This document shows positions 37,122-49,429 of a stretch of DNA of 64,000 nt, piece by piece (within the stretch, counting starts at the first letter, position 1; every line of letters begins with the position of its first letter). The notes beneath the pieces were generated by a model. The model saw only the letters and a program-made list of their open reading frames with translations. It searched no databases and was not told where the DNA came from. Source of the DNA: Albula goreensis (lineage: Eukaryota; Chordata; Actinopteri; Albuliformes; Albulidae); the NCBI GenBank assembly GCA_022829145.1, contig CM040745.1:20732906-20796905 (forward strand). Direction: 5' to 3'. A program made the position numbers and the translations under genes.

Positions 37122-40100
37122 CTACACAGCTGTTGGAAGTGAAGGATCTCTGGTCCCGGGTTTGTGCTCAGGTGAGCAACACAGGAAGAGCCGGCTTCCG
37201 AGGCTCTTGTAAGCAAACCTGAAATACATCAGGTGACCCATGGCAACAAATGAGACAGAGAGAATGACCAGTAGACCAAATGCCTCTGGGTTAGGCGCCA
37301 AAATGACCATGATGAAGTGCAGCAGGTCCAGGAGGTAATTCATGGAATTCTGGACACCATTGATGATTCCTCTTTCAGACTCGATCACATTTTCCTGGAT
37401 TAGCTGAGTCACGCTTAAATCAAACGACCAAAGACCTGACAACCAGAAGGAAAACAAGGGAAGAATTTCAGTGGCTAAAGATTTACTGCCAGATAATTAT
37501 GACTATGATAAAGCGACAATTAAATGACTAAATCCTTACAGTTAGCAGCTGATAAGAATATCCGAGGTCAATAACACAACACTAACTTTGGGCACAGACA
37601 ATATATCTCGACATACTTCCTGAAAACATGAGGCTTAGAGCAAGGCACTTAGCCTAGTATACCTTAGTCATGCCTTGCACACTACCACTGCACAAGGACT
37701 TACAAGTACATTCATCTGATCTCTTCATACAGAGGTGGCTATTCCTGGTCTTGGTGAACTGGAGGGTATGTTGGCTTTTGGTTTTACATTAATATCAGCA
37801 TCTTATTTAGACCAAAGAAACCAGGTAAGTTCATGCTTTAAGCAACAGTCAAGTTCAATTTAATACAAAGTAACAACAAAAACCAACATACCCTGTGGGT
37901 CTACAGGACCAGAGCTGGACCCCCCTGCCTTTACACTTACCAACTCTAGCAGCAATGACCCCAGCAAAAAGGAGGCTCACAGACAAGTAGGATTCTACCA
38001 CTGGTGCCTCTGTCTCTTCATCTCTGGAACTGTTAAAGGAGCTCTGCACGTCAGTGTCCTGGAAGGGTGAGACACTGAGGTCGAAGGGGCTGCCTAACAC
38101 GAAGACAGACACCACGCAAAGCATCAGACAGGAGAGCTGAGCCACACCTGAGATGAATCCAGTGCGGATCAGGCCACACTTTTTCCTGATCCAGGTGAAG
38201 GCCACTGTGCCACAGATCCCTGAAATGGCTGAGGCACCCATGAGCAGGCTGAGGATGAAGCCATTCAGGCCTTGGGTGTAGGCGTACCCTGTGGTGATAC
38301 AGTCAAAGCCTAGCACAGTCATGTAAAGGAACGCCAGACCCATGCCAGCAAGGAAGATGGACTGGTTATAATAGGCCACCCAACCATCCCTGAACGTGCG
38401 GAAGGGCTCTGTCATCTGGTACCAACAGCCTGCTTTCTTCCGAGACTCAGCCTTCACCTGAACCACTTCACTCATCAGCTGGGAGCTCTCACTTAGCTTC
38501 TGACTACTGTCAGGCTCTGAGGACAAAAGAAAAAACACATGTTGAGACATGCTGTAGCTGTACTATGAAACAAAACAACAACCACAGAGCATTGCCGCTT
38601 TTAGTCCCAGCAAGAAAAGGTACAGTCATCTGTATCATACCTAACACTTTTTTTCAGGTGTTTAAGAGGTCACAGACTTTGAAACTCTGGCATACCTTTC
38701 TGGCAGTTAAGCTGCATCAGCTCCTGGTCCTCCACTTTCTGTCCACCCTTAATGGCTAGAGCTGGGGTTTTCTGGTAGACCTTCCACAAGAGGCAGTACT
38801 CCAAACACATGGAGCAGAGGTTCCAACCAGAGATGAAGCCGCAACCAATTAAGTGAGAGCCAAAAGCCATGATCTGTCCCACCAGCATGGGGGCCAAGAT
38901 ATTGGTCAGCTGATCAATAATTCTCACTGTAGCATTCATGTCTGTTAGATACAACATATACATGTGGGTTACTTCATGTGAAATAAGGATTTTGAAGAAG
39001 ATTGAGTATGACCTACTTAAGACCCCAAATGTAAGTTAAGCATGGAAAAACTTTATCATGAAATATGGCCTACCCAAAGGATTGGTCCTCAACTTATTAC
39101 TGCTTCTTATTCATATTAATGATTTACCATATGTATTAGATCTTTTTTATGAATGTTGTAACTGGAAAAAGTTCAAAATGAATATACTTTCCCCATATCA
39201 TAAAGAAAATTAATATGACCACTTCTGACTATTCACAATAATATCATACAACTTTACAATGTCATACAACTTTGCAATATGTTATATCAATGCAACTAGA
39301 CATCTTGGTATAATTTTTGAGTAAAACCTGTCCTGGAAACCTTAGACTTGCTTAAACGCATCCAAAAGTACAAAATCAGTGTAACTGCAAATAACATAAA
39401 CTACCTCAAAAACTACACTTAATCTGTATTATTCCATAGTCCATCCTTATATCAGCTGTTGAAATATTGCCTGGGCCAGCACCCTCTAGATCAAAATACA
39501 TTTGCTTATCAAAAAAATGAGTTGGCATATCACCTCAGCATCTCCCACAGATCATGACTTTGCGCTGATCATGACTAACAACCTTCAAGTCACTCAATTT
39601 GTACAAGGACCCCTAACTAAAATTATACTTATATCTTTCATGACTTGTTTTCATTCAACCTATCTCCTAACCATACCACTAGACCTTTGTCCACCCTATT
39701 CACAAACTATTGATATCCAAATTCAAAATTACATAAAGAGGTTCTAAGATACTGAACTCCCAACCTCCTCACCTTGTTAAACTTTATCCTTACCAGCAAA
39801 ACTGTAAAAATAGGCTGTACTGATTTTCTACAATCTTCCAAGTTGTATCCATCTTCATGCATATACATAACTTTTCTCTAATCAGTCACTTTACTGATGC
39901 CATTGCATTTTTGTGATTTGCTTTTGTGCTCATTGCCTTGATTCATATCTCTCTGATATGTTTTACTGATTTGTTTGGTGTCCCTACTTTCAACCACTCA
40001 GGAGTTTTTGTTCCTCCCCGTTATGTGTTTAATTATATGCAGTTTGTATTTTAACATTTTTAAATCAGGCACAAATAAAACCAATCAACCTATTGTAAGA

Positions 40101-43100
40101 GCTGAGGTCAATGTATTTTGATTGATGTTAGCTTCAAATTAATCTGGTGAAAACACATATGCTGTACATTGCAACTCAGTCTGTATGAGGGAAGTGCTGA
40201 ATGAAGTGCTGAATGACCGTAATGTAATCTAAAGCAAAACTAATGAAATACTGGCTCTTATCCTACAGTTCATATTTGTTCCTTAAGTCTCCTAAATGTA
40301 ATAAGCATGGTGCCTGTCCAGCATGGAATGTTTCAACTGTAATACTCAGAGCAATCAAAGCAATTTAATTCATGTATCTCTAAGAAAATATAAAACCTAT
40401 CTAGGTCCGGAAATGCCAAAGCTGTAATATGTAATGAGTTATTAAAACAATCTAAAACGATAGTGGAAAATCCAATAGGAAGTGTTGCATGCACTTTCTG
40501 TAATATGACGACATTATTGCCCTCAATACCCGGGTATAATAGAAGTTATAAAAAAGTAAGAGAAACATTTTGTGAGGAGTTCAAGGTAACTGTAATTGCT
40601 GGAACAGTCATTCAATCTGCATGCCGCAGCTCATTCAAGTGAACTCTGCTCCTATAACAGTTTATATGGAGACACTCACCTGCAAGCTTACTCCTGTCCT
40701 CTCCAGCAACTACCACGATCCAGTCTCTCTGAATGGTGATGGAAGTGGCAGTGCTTGCCAAGTTTGCAATATTCGCAAAGGTGATGACCAAGACATAGCA
40801 GGCTATCTGTGAACCATAAAGAAAAGTGTTTCTGTGAGTGGCCTAAGATACTTCTGCATGCATCAAGATTTTAACTGCAAAAGCTATAATAGTGGTTTCA
40901 CAAAAAATAGATATGTTTATGTGTTTTAACATCCCAAATAATGAACGACAGGCAGATTGACCACTATGTTTTACTTGCACCAACAGTACTAGGCCCTGCT
41001 CTATTGTAGCTGTTACATACTTGACATATATTTTGTTATAGAGTTTGGTCATGCTGTGCACTGTGACAGCTAGGGGGAAATGAGAAATATTTGCATAATG
41101 GCCTTGCAGAATTTTCTCTGCTCATATGACAGCTACAATCGTAAGTATTAAAGTCAACTACAACTGTAGATTGACAATATACCTGCTTCCATTATCATAA
41201 CTTTTTCATTTAAACAATCAGCACCTGATTCTGCAACTCTAAAGTCTTTCCTCAATATTGCAGAGCATTTCCCAGATTTCAGACAAAATGATTATTTATT
41301 TCAAGTTTAGAAGATGCACTCAAAGCCTTTTAACAGGTAGCAATTTTTATTTTTAGGTGTTAAAATTTTACTGACAGAATTGTAGTTTTTCCATGCAATA
41401 TTCAGTTGTGTCCCCTCATGCTAACTAATTCAGTAGGTCAACAACCAGTGAAAACCTTTGAAAATGCTGGAGTTACTATGCTTGTAACGCAATGAATGAC
41501 ATATGGGTCATTCCTTGCCAACTCAACCAGGACCCCCAGATCATGTCATGGATTTTCTGAAAAAATGTTGTGTAAAAACTTCCATTACATTCATGGGACC
41601 TTGCAAAGTCCTATAGCTCTACTCCAAATACTGTTTTAGTTAAGAATTTTTGAAGTTTGGCCCTCGGAGCATTTTTGTGATTCTAAGTATGTGTTATCTA
41701 AGCCTCACCAATTGCTTATTTTCACTGGATTGGTTTAAAATTTGTACTGAACATCCAACATTGCAAATAAATATTACAATTTTAATCTTTCACATAAGCA
41801 CTGTGCTTAGTCCAGGCCTTCCATCAAGTTGACATTGCTTGGCTCCTTACTTATTTTATCTGATGTTTCAACAAATCCAGGGTAAAATAAATAGATATAC
41901 AGATATACAGAATTATGGTAATTACTCACAAGCCAGCCATTGTAGAGTTCTTTCAGATGGTCTTGAAAGTGAAAAACGACCATAAATATAATCCCACAGA
42001 GAATTACAGAACAGTTCTGGACGATCAATGAGGTTTGTGCAACTGTTTACAAAAAGCAGGTAAAATGTTAAGGGTATGTATGTTATGTATGTCACAAATC
42101 ACAGAGCACATATTTTGTCACAAATAAAAGAATACATATGGAATACAGAGTACATACAATCTACATGAGGTCAGTCATTGCTAGTGATGCTTTACTTGTA
42201 CGCACTATACAAAAAGATTTATTACCAAAAACATAGGTAGGTTATAATTGTATGCATTATAAGGATTATCACTGTAACCGAACAGCATGAAAGTAAGGCA
42301 CCCAAGTCTTGGATACCTTTAAGCCTGGAGTTTTTGTCCACCCAGTCCCCGATAATGGCTCCCAGGAGCAAAACAGACCCTGCCACCACTAATCCATACA
42401 CAGCAGTTAGGAGCAGACTGTTGCCATACAACTCCACCAGAAACACTGCCACAGCGAAATGCCACATTCGGTCTCCCTGAATGTCAAACATATGAAAATG
42501 ACAATTAAATTGGAAACTAATATGACACAATTTAATTTAAGACAATAGCTAGGTTTCTAAGACTTAAAGTAAATATGTTAGACTGTATATAAACTGGCTA
42601 TGCTCCAAACAGAAACAAAGCACATTAGCAATCTCACCGACCACTTAAAATGTAGGGCACAGCAAACACAGAATGTAAAATGAGAGGAAAGAATGTTCTT
42701 TTGTGAACTTGCCAAGTGCAAGCTGTTTGTATGCCAAGGATAAAAAAAAGAGAACCACTATCAAACTTGCGCAATGTACCACAGAATTAAACAAAGCTGT
42801 TGTCTAAAGAGCAACACGGCAGAATTGCAGAAGAAATGCTTGTTATGTATTTATTTACTTATTTGCACTTTGAAAATATTTTTCAGAGTTATTAGAATAC
42901 ATAAATATCTATTTCACTTACCCACGTTGAAAATGCATGAATAAGGTAGATCAGGCACTTCGCCGATGTAAAGAAATCCCTAACAGCAGCTGTGGAAAAA
43001 AGAGACATTATTGTGCAGCAATCTTCAAGTATTGTTCAATACCTTTATGATGAATTCCAGTGAACGCTTAAGGACTCCGATATAATCCCTACCACAGCGT

Positions 43101-43123
43101 TTCTTGGATCCAGAATTTTCCAT
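37122..43123 (-). CDS. slc40a1: Ferroportin, SLC40A1, complete (544 aa)
   Basis: Plasma-membrane iron exporter of the MFS fold; moves ferrous iron out of enterocytes, macrophages and other cells, and is degraded when hepcidin binds. Coding exons: 43123-43093, 42989-42922, 42476-42317, 42042-41930, 40806-40680, 38941-38696, 38516-37941, 37435-37122; total 1635 nt, one frame, GT-AG borders. The sequence shows the ferroportin signatures [30 protein letters not shown] and [12 protein letters not shown], twelve expected membrane helices, a variable loop around 240-280 and a second near 400. Cys321 in [12 protein letters not shown] matches human Cys326, the hepcidin contact. Human protein is 571 aa; the loops here are shorter. 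The start ATG at 43123 gives [10 protein letters not shown] and is the only reasonable one. Oddity: the family motif I recall as NATIRRIDQ reads NATVRIIDQ. Translation is probably iron-regulated through the upstream IRE. Confidence 0.96.
39050..40085 (+). mobile_element. Decayed non-LTR retrotransposon (LINE) 3' part
   Basis: Plus-strand translations include a GLPKG[12 protein letters not shown] stretch like the reverse transcriptase motif [21 protein letters not shown], and further on [12 protein letters not shown] followed by NIAWA, as in LINE C-terminal regions. Stops and frameshifts are many. The 3' end near 40075 has an A-rich tail. It lies in an SLC40A1 intron. Confidence 0.65.
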
Positions 43124-43262
43124 TATTAATAAATATTACTTTGATTAGTAGGGCTTCTCTTTTTGAGGACAATGTCTCTTTATCGCAATGCAATACGCTT
43201 AAAATGTTAATGCTATTTTTATATATTTGGCAAAGAACAATGAACAGTTCGTTTCCTCCTCT

Positions 43263-43295
43263 CCAAACTTAGCTAGCACTGTAGCTGAAGTTGGA
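43263..43295 (-). promoter_or_regulatory. slc40a1: 5' iron-responsive element (IRE) of ferroportin
   Basis: Minus strand: a CAGTGC apical loop (plus 43276-43281) closed by a perfect 5-bp upper stem, AGCTA/TAGCT (43282-43286 with 43271-43275). An unpaired C bulge follows at 43287, then a 5-bp lower stem AACTT/AAGTT (43288-43292 with 43266-43270), extendable past one mismatch. These are all canonical IRE elements. It lies about 140 nt upstream of the ATG, where ferroportin mRNAs carry the IRE. IRP binding in low iron blocks translation initiation. Confidence 0.92.
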
Positions 43296-43599
43296 AAGCA
43301 ATATTTTATACGAAAGGCTCTTTTTCGATATTAAGCTTAACAAGCCCTGCGAGCGCAGGCTGGTAACACCAGCTCTCACGGAACCCGGGTTGTTTATTTC
43401 ATCTCGATGCTTCGGTCATGGTCACATGACATATAAACACTCCCCGTGATAAGGCTACATGCGCATTAGTATTAGAAGATACATGCACAGTGGCAGCTGA
43501 GTTCCATGTATCACTAGGGGCTCAAGCGCCGAAGCTGCTAAAACTCTTTTGTTTTTGTTCTGATTTTTTAAATTATTATTTTTCTTCCCTGTTTGAACA

Positions 43600-45430
43600 G
43601 CAGAAACTATAAAAGTTAGAGCTACCACATTTGGTGGATAGGTAAACAATTTGTCATAAAACCAATTGACCAATCAACTTTAAATTGTGCAGGCTGCATG
43701 TTGGTCAAGGCTCCTATGGATATATATAAGTACAAGGTGATTGATCAAACAAGATGGCCAATATCAGCCAATCAATTTTCAGTTTCCCTTATACTCACAT
43801 AGCTGACATCTATCATCATGAAACTTTAGAGGATTGTTAAAGATTTGTCAAAGAGAGATTTATATGAACATTACATCATTTGGCCCAATGGTGGTGCTAC
43901 AGAGAGCCACCATTTGAGAGCTATTTGGGCTGTAACTCTTGAATTGTTTGGTGTAGAATCAAAATTCTTGTGGCCCCAGATTATCTGGCTCCAGCTGAAC
44001 AAAAAAGCCTTTTGGACTAAAATGATGCATCATAACAGATTTTCTGCCATTTTGAATATTTTGCAAAACATTTAAAATCTACCTCCTCCGAGGCAGTGTG
44101 ACCAATTTGCACATCATTTGGTACACAGCATCCTCAGACCAAGATCTTTAATCCCAAAATAAAGAAAGTTGAAATGTTAAACGATGTGACCGCAGTAAGC
44201 CAATGAAAGTTGTGGGCATGGCCTTCATTGATGTAATGAGCTATAACTCCTCAATGATATGTCCAATCATTACCAAACTTGTGATTCCTCATCTACAGGC
44301 CATTGGACTCAGGCCTACCAAATTTGTTGTACATCTGTCCATAGGTGGAGCTATAGAAAACAATTGATCATTACTCCTAAACCTATTGTCCAATCATCTT
44401 GAAATTTTGCAGGCAATATGTTGGTCAAGGCTCCTAAGGATATCAACAAGTACAAGGTGATTGCTCAAACAAGATGGCTGACATCAGCTGATCCAAATCC
44501 AGTAGCCCTTATCCTCACATAGCTGTCACCTATCATCATGAAACTTTAGAGGATTGTTAGGGATGTGTCAAAGAATAATCTCTATGAAAATTACCTAGAT
44601 TGGCCAAATGGTGGCACTATAGAGATCTTTGATGTGTTTTGGGCTGTAACTCTCGGACCGTTTGGGTTAGAATCAAAATTCTTTTTTTCTACTGATTCCC
44701 AGGCTCCACGTGAACAAAAAAGCCTCTTGGACCAAAATGATGCGCCATATTTGATTTTCTTCCATTTTTTAAAAATCTATTTCCTCGTAGACAGTCAGTC
44801 TGATTTGCACAGAATTTGGTACACTGCATCTTCAGACCAATATCTTTAATCCAATGATAAAGAAAGTTGCTATGGTAAAAGGTGTGGCCACAAAAAGCAA
44901 ATTAAATGATGTATATTGATATAATGAGCTATAACTCATGGATGCAATGTCCAATCATCACCAAAATAGAGATGCCTCATCTACCATCCATTAGACTCAA
45001 TTGTACTGAATTTGGTGTAAATCGGTCCATAGGTGGGGCTATAGCAAACAAATGGTCAGAACTCCTAAACCAATTATTCCGTCAACTTGAAATTGTGCAT
45101 GGTGCATATTAGACAAGGCTCCTATGTGTGCCTATAAGTACAAGGTGATTGGTCAAGTAAGATCAAATTTCAATAGCAATATAATGGGGTGTACCCACTG
45201 AGTACAATGTCCAATCAATTTAAAATTTCACATCTATTGGAAAAGAAGCCACAGCCTACAAAATTTGGTGAAAATATGTCAATAGGTGGCTCTATTGAAA
45301 ACAAATACTGAAAACTCCTAAACCAACTGTTTATGTTGAATTTTTATAAACTATGTTGTGGTGAATGGTCCAACAAAATCCTATGAGGACAATTTAAGAG
45401 TTGAAGAAAACATGGCCCCCATCATCCATT
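43600..45430. repeat. Tandem repeat with about 0.7-kb units
   Basis: Three diverged direct copies. The anchor TTGGTCAAGGCTCC occurs at 43701 and 44421, with a variant (TTAGACAAGGCTCC) near 45109, giving periods of about 720 and 690 bp. Other shared blocks are CATCATGAAACTTTAGAGGA and ATAGGTGGAGCTATAG. The third copy is incomplete. No coding sequence is convincing. It lies just upstream of SLC40A1. Confidence 0.8.
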
Positions 45431-46311
45431 CAAATATAAGCTGAGCTGCTTGAACCCCGTAATCACCACTTGTGGCTATATTTTTACATGAATTTGTAAT
45501 TTGAACAATTTATTATAAATGAATGTGAATTTGAAAAGGCATCTGCTACTTCAAATAAACAATGTGCTGAATGCAAATGTATATAAGTAATGAGTTTTAT
45601 GTTATTCAGAATCTGTGAACACTATTACAAAATTATCCACCAATGCTATAAGACAATTGCTCTGGGATAAGCATGATCCATGAGAGCCTACTATACACCT
45701 CCTAGCTTAGCACTGATTAACCAGGATAGGAGCATGGGTTGCACCTGGGCACACAGATATTACAACAGAAGCTGGCCATATGGCACAATGTCGCTGTCAG
45801 TTCAGAGTCAACCTGTTCTCAACTGTTCTGATGACAAGTGTACTATATGCACTACAATGACAATTTATATTTATGTGCTATTCATTTAACGGTCCAGGAA
45901 ATAAACAATCATGTGTGTTTTCATAGTCATATATAGTGTTTTCCTTTTAAACAAACTTCTTTCAAGGGGCCAACATAATTGAGATTTTCATTTGATGCCA
46001 TTCAAGAGGCTGGTGATATTTACATACCACCTACCACACCTGATTATCCTCAAGCAGTTTTTTATCTTATGAATGGCAGTTGGGTGTAGACGTGAAAAGA
46101 CGTATTTTTCTATGTACAGCCTAAACCATGTTTGCAGCTGTTGTCTAGGTGACAGGTCATCTGGGACAATGACACTGTTTGCAATGGAAGGAAATTGGAT
46201 TATGCAGGGCAATGACTTCCTGTTGTCCTTATATGACATTGATCAACCCCTCTGTGCCAATAGAGATGAGAGGTTTGCACTCTTTTCAACACATTTTACA
46301 ACCTTAAATGA

Positions 46312-46352
46312 TTATATATATATAATGATTATATATATTTAACAACCTTAAA

Positions 46353-46383
<31 letters not shown>

Positions 46384-46386
46384 ATG

Positions 46387-46419
<33 letters not shown>
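46312..46419. repeat. (AT)n-rich palindromic tract
   Basis: Three AT runs, two of about 30 bp or more, separated by short TAATGATT or AACAACCTTAAAA spacers. Self-complementary and able to extrude as a cruciform. Confidence 0.9.
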
Positions 46420-46422
<3 letters not shown>

Positions 46423-47321
46423 GTAGTCTATGATTATATGCATACAGTGTCATTATTTTAAGGATGCTGTAAAATACAAGTGTTCCACATATTGAAAATA
46501 CAGTATGTAAGTATATACTGTATATAAGAAGTATATAATTATTATATACTATAATTACTATTAATATATTTATGGCAGGTTGAAACAGATTAAACTTTGA
46601 TATTTATTTATCACATGATTTTTCAAATTTTCAAAAATCAGGCACAGGTGCGTGAGTTCTTTGATCATGTTTGAGGGCATTCATGTCCAGTCCTTTGGAC
46701 CCTTCTGAAGAACTCACCTCATCTTCTTTTTATTGATTGTGTACCTGGAAAGGGATTAATCTCAGGACAGCTTATCTAGTCCACATGAACATCAGCACTC
46801 ACTGCATTCTTTCTTATTGAAGGCAAAGGGCAAGGCATATAAATCCTTGCTTTGTCAAGTTGTCAGTGATATGTATAATTACATTACTAATGGAGTTGCT
46901 CTCAAGTGTTAATATTTGTCATGCAATGTTACCACAAGTTTATCTTCCCTGTATGCTTACAGGCAAATACTGCTATTCTTCAGATTTCAGCAAAACATTT
47001 ATTTTTATTATCCAATAAAATAACTCATTTCAACAAATCCTGTTGATCCATGTATTTTGTACCCTCTGACAATTTCTTTTCAATATATTGTATTAATTTT
47101 GTCGCAAAAACAGTTTCATGTATATATGGTTATTTTACTAATATTCAATGTTTATCAATCAGTGCTTAGTAATTGAGTTGTAATAAAGCTGATAAATATC
47201 ATTCAGTTTCAGCACTTCTACTGGGTTATAGACAACAAATTGTTTTACAATGATTTTTAGTCATAGCTTTATGCATTCACAAAACATTAACAGAGGCTGG
47301 ACCTGCACGTGTGCAAAATAC

Positions 47322-47336
47322 GCGCGCACCCGCGCG

Positions 47337-47420
<84 letters not shown>
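47322..47420. repeat. CGCG-rich leader plus (CA)n tract
   Basis: ACGCGCGCACCCGCGCGCTC runs straight into about 80 bp of CA repeat. Both parts alternate purine and pyrimidine, which favours Z-DNA. Confidence 0.95.
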
Positions 47421-47422
<2 letters not shown>

Positions 47423-47912
47423 AAAGTTAGGCCTTCATTTTGTTTAACAAACAATGGTCAGGTTCTTGTAGTAAAGGTTCACGTGTACCTTTTGGCAACT
47501 GAGGATTACCATGGCGAAAGGGACAAACATCACACAGGTGTTTTAAATCAATACAACAGCCTTCAGAATTTATCTACCCGGCACATTAGTTGGCCCAAAC
47601 AACAAGGTTTGTTTATCATGCAAATGACCGCTACATTAAATGAAAAATGCTGAAAAAGCTGGCCTTGGGTGAATCACAATCTCCTTTTACTGCACAGTAG
47701 GATAGTTATGCTATGACAAAACACAAAGGCCAAAAAGATTATCCACGGCTCATTTTTAACATGTATAAACCTTATAGATTTGAAATGTTCTGCACTTGTA
47801 CATAATACAGCATTTATTTAATGTCAAATGTAAATACCACACCATCTTTCAGTCTGAGAGATGAAAATGATGAGAGCCGTACTGTATTGTGCACATATCT
47901 GCATAAAAAGTA

Positions 47913-49427
47913 CAGTGCAGTCCATAAGTATTTGAACAGTGACCCATTTTTGTCATTTTTTGGCTCTGTATTCCAATATATTGCAATCAGTGAGTGTCTG
48001 AAGTTTACAATGCATAGTGTAGAAACCAAAAAATGTCTTCAAAAAATATTCTTAGTTTACTGATGTGTTCTTAGATTACTTTCCACTGATTTAAGGGACA
48101 GGTGACCTAGCTTGACTTGGGCTGGGTCAAAAGGCCCAGAAAGTGTCATCTTGTAGAGATAATAGGTTGCTTTGACATGACATCTTGGCTTGTCTTTTGT
48201 CTGAATACCAGACAACAGGCACCAATGCTTATCCTACAAGTTAATATTCTAATATGGACCATCCTATTTTAGCTCTTATCGGTATGCTAATGTGTAATCG
48301 TATATTCCACAGCTAGCAGGTGTATAAATATGGCCTCAAGGGGAGCCGCCCTTGCAGAGCCTTTGAGCATCTTCTTGCTGTTCGTTGTCTCTCCATGTTG
48401 CATGCTCTTTGACTACAAGCCTTACAACCCTAACCAGAGGGTGGACTTTGATTTTTGCCACAACAATAGACATCACCATATGCTTGGTATCTTCCCTGGT
48501 GACGCTCTGTCAGGGGTGTACTGCAGCCAATTTCAGTTCTTGTTTGTTTTAGGGGCTTTTTGTCTTCAGTCTGGCCTTCAGTAAGAGAAACACTTGCTCA
48601 GTTGAGCTCTGGTCAGGTGATTGACTTGGCCAGTCAAAAACATTCCACTTTTTGCCCTAGGTTTTTGCCTTTGGTTGCTAGCTGTATATGTAGGACTATT
48701 GCCCTACTAAGTTTTGAAGCATTCGGCACGCTAGTGAAACGCTGTGAAAATGCCCTCCTGGGTGCCCCTGTGCTCAGGAAAACATGCTGAGGTGCCCTCT
48801 AGAGTGCCCTTCCAGTGGAGAAAATGTGAAGTGCCCTCTAGAGGTGCCCTTTGTATGAAAAAATGTAATAAAGTGCCCTCCTGGGTGCCCACACATGCAT
48901 CATGGCTAGTGGGCCCCCATGGCATGTCGGAGGTACCCTTTTTAATTTTTTTTGTCCGTGTCCCGCAGACAGTGAGCATGCCACTGTTCTCCACCATATT
49001 GGACAAGAGAGGTGGCATGCTTTGGATCATGAGCTGTTCCTTTCATTCTCCACACTTTCCTCTCTCCATCAGTCTGGTATGGACTGTCCATCAGACAAAT
49101 ACAGGATTTTCTATGAAACCTGGCCATTGATAGTTACCAGTTATGCTGATGTTGTCATCTCTTGACTGTAGCCTTTGACACAACTATGCCTACATACTGG
49201 ATAGTATTCCTGATCTGTTAAACAATTGTAAAGAGTTTTTTTTCACTATACCAAGTATTCTTCTGTCATCTGCTTGACTGTTCTACACTGTTCACAATAT
49301 AGATATGAACACCCTCAAAGTACATTTGAAAGTCAGTACTTTAAACTCATAGTCATTGTGTCATATAAAATACAATGTATTGGAGTACAGATCCCCCAAA
49401 AAATATGAATATGAATGGACTGCACTG
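47913..49427 (-). mobile_element. Decayed Tc1-like transposon, about 1.5 kb
   Basis: CAGTGCAGTCCAT at 47913 and its inverse ATGGACTGCACTG ending at 49427 are flanked by TA on both sides (47911-47912, 49428-49429). Inside, the minus strand around 48656-48601 encodes WNVFDWPSQSPDQ, the family's catalytic-region motif with Leu/Asn changes. The inner terminal repeats have diverged. A GTGCCCT-rich block sits within it. Confidence 0.75.
48747..48937. repeat. GTGCCCT-rich short repeat block
   Basis: At least seven copies of GTGCCC(T), many as GTGCCCTCTAGA or GCCCTCCTGGGTGCCC, spaced 10-35 bp apart. It interrupts the decayed Tc1 element at 47913-49427 and looks like an inserted or expanded minisatellite. 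Confidence 0.7.
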
Positions 49428-49429
49428 TA

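Noticed and set aside
43303-43310. TATAAAAT on the minus strand as the ferroportin TATA box
   Set aside because: Its spacing would start transcription inside the IRE, destroying it; more likely an AT-rich coincidence within the leader.
47250-47653. Open frames made of repeated His/Thr residues
   Set aside because: They are translations of the CA microsatellite at 47341-47420, with no start context or homology.
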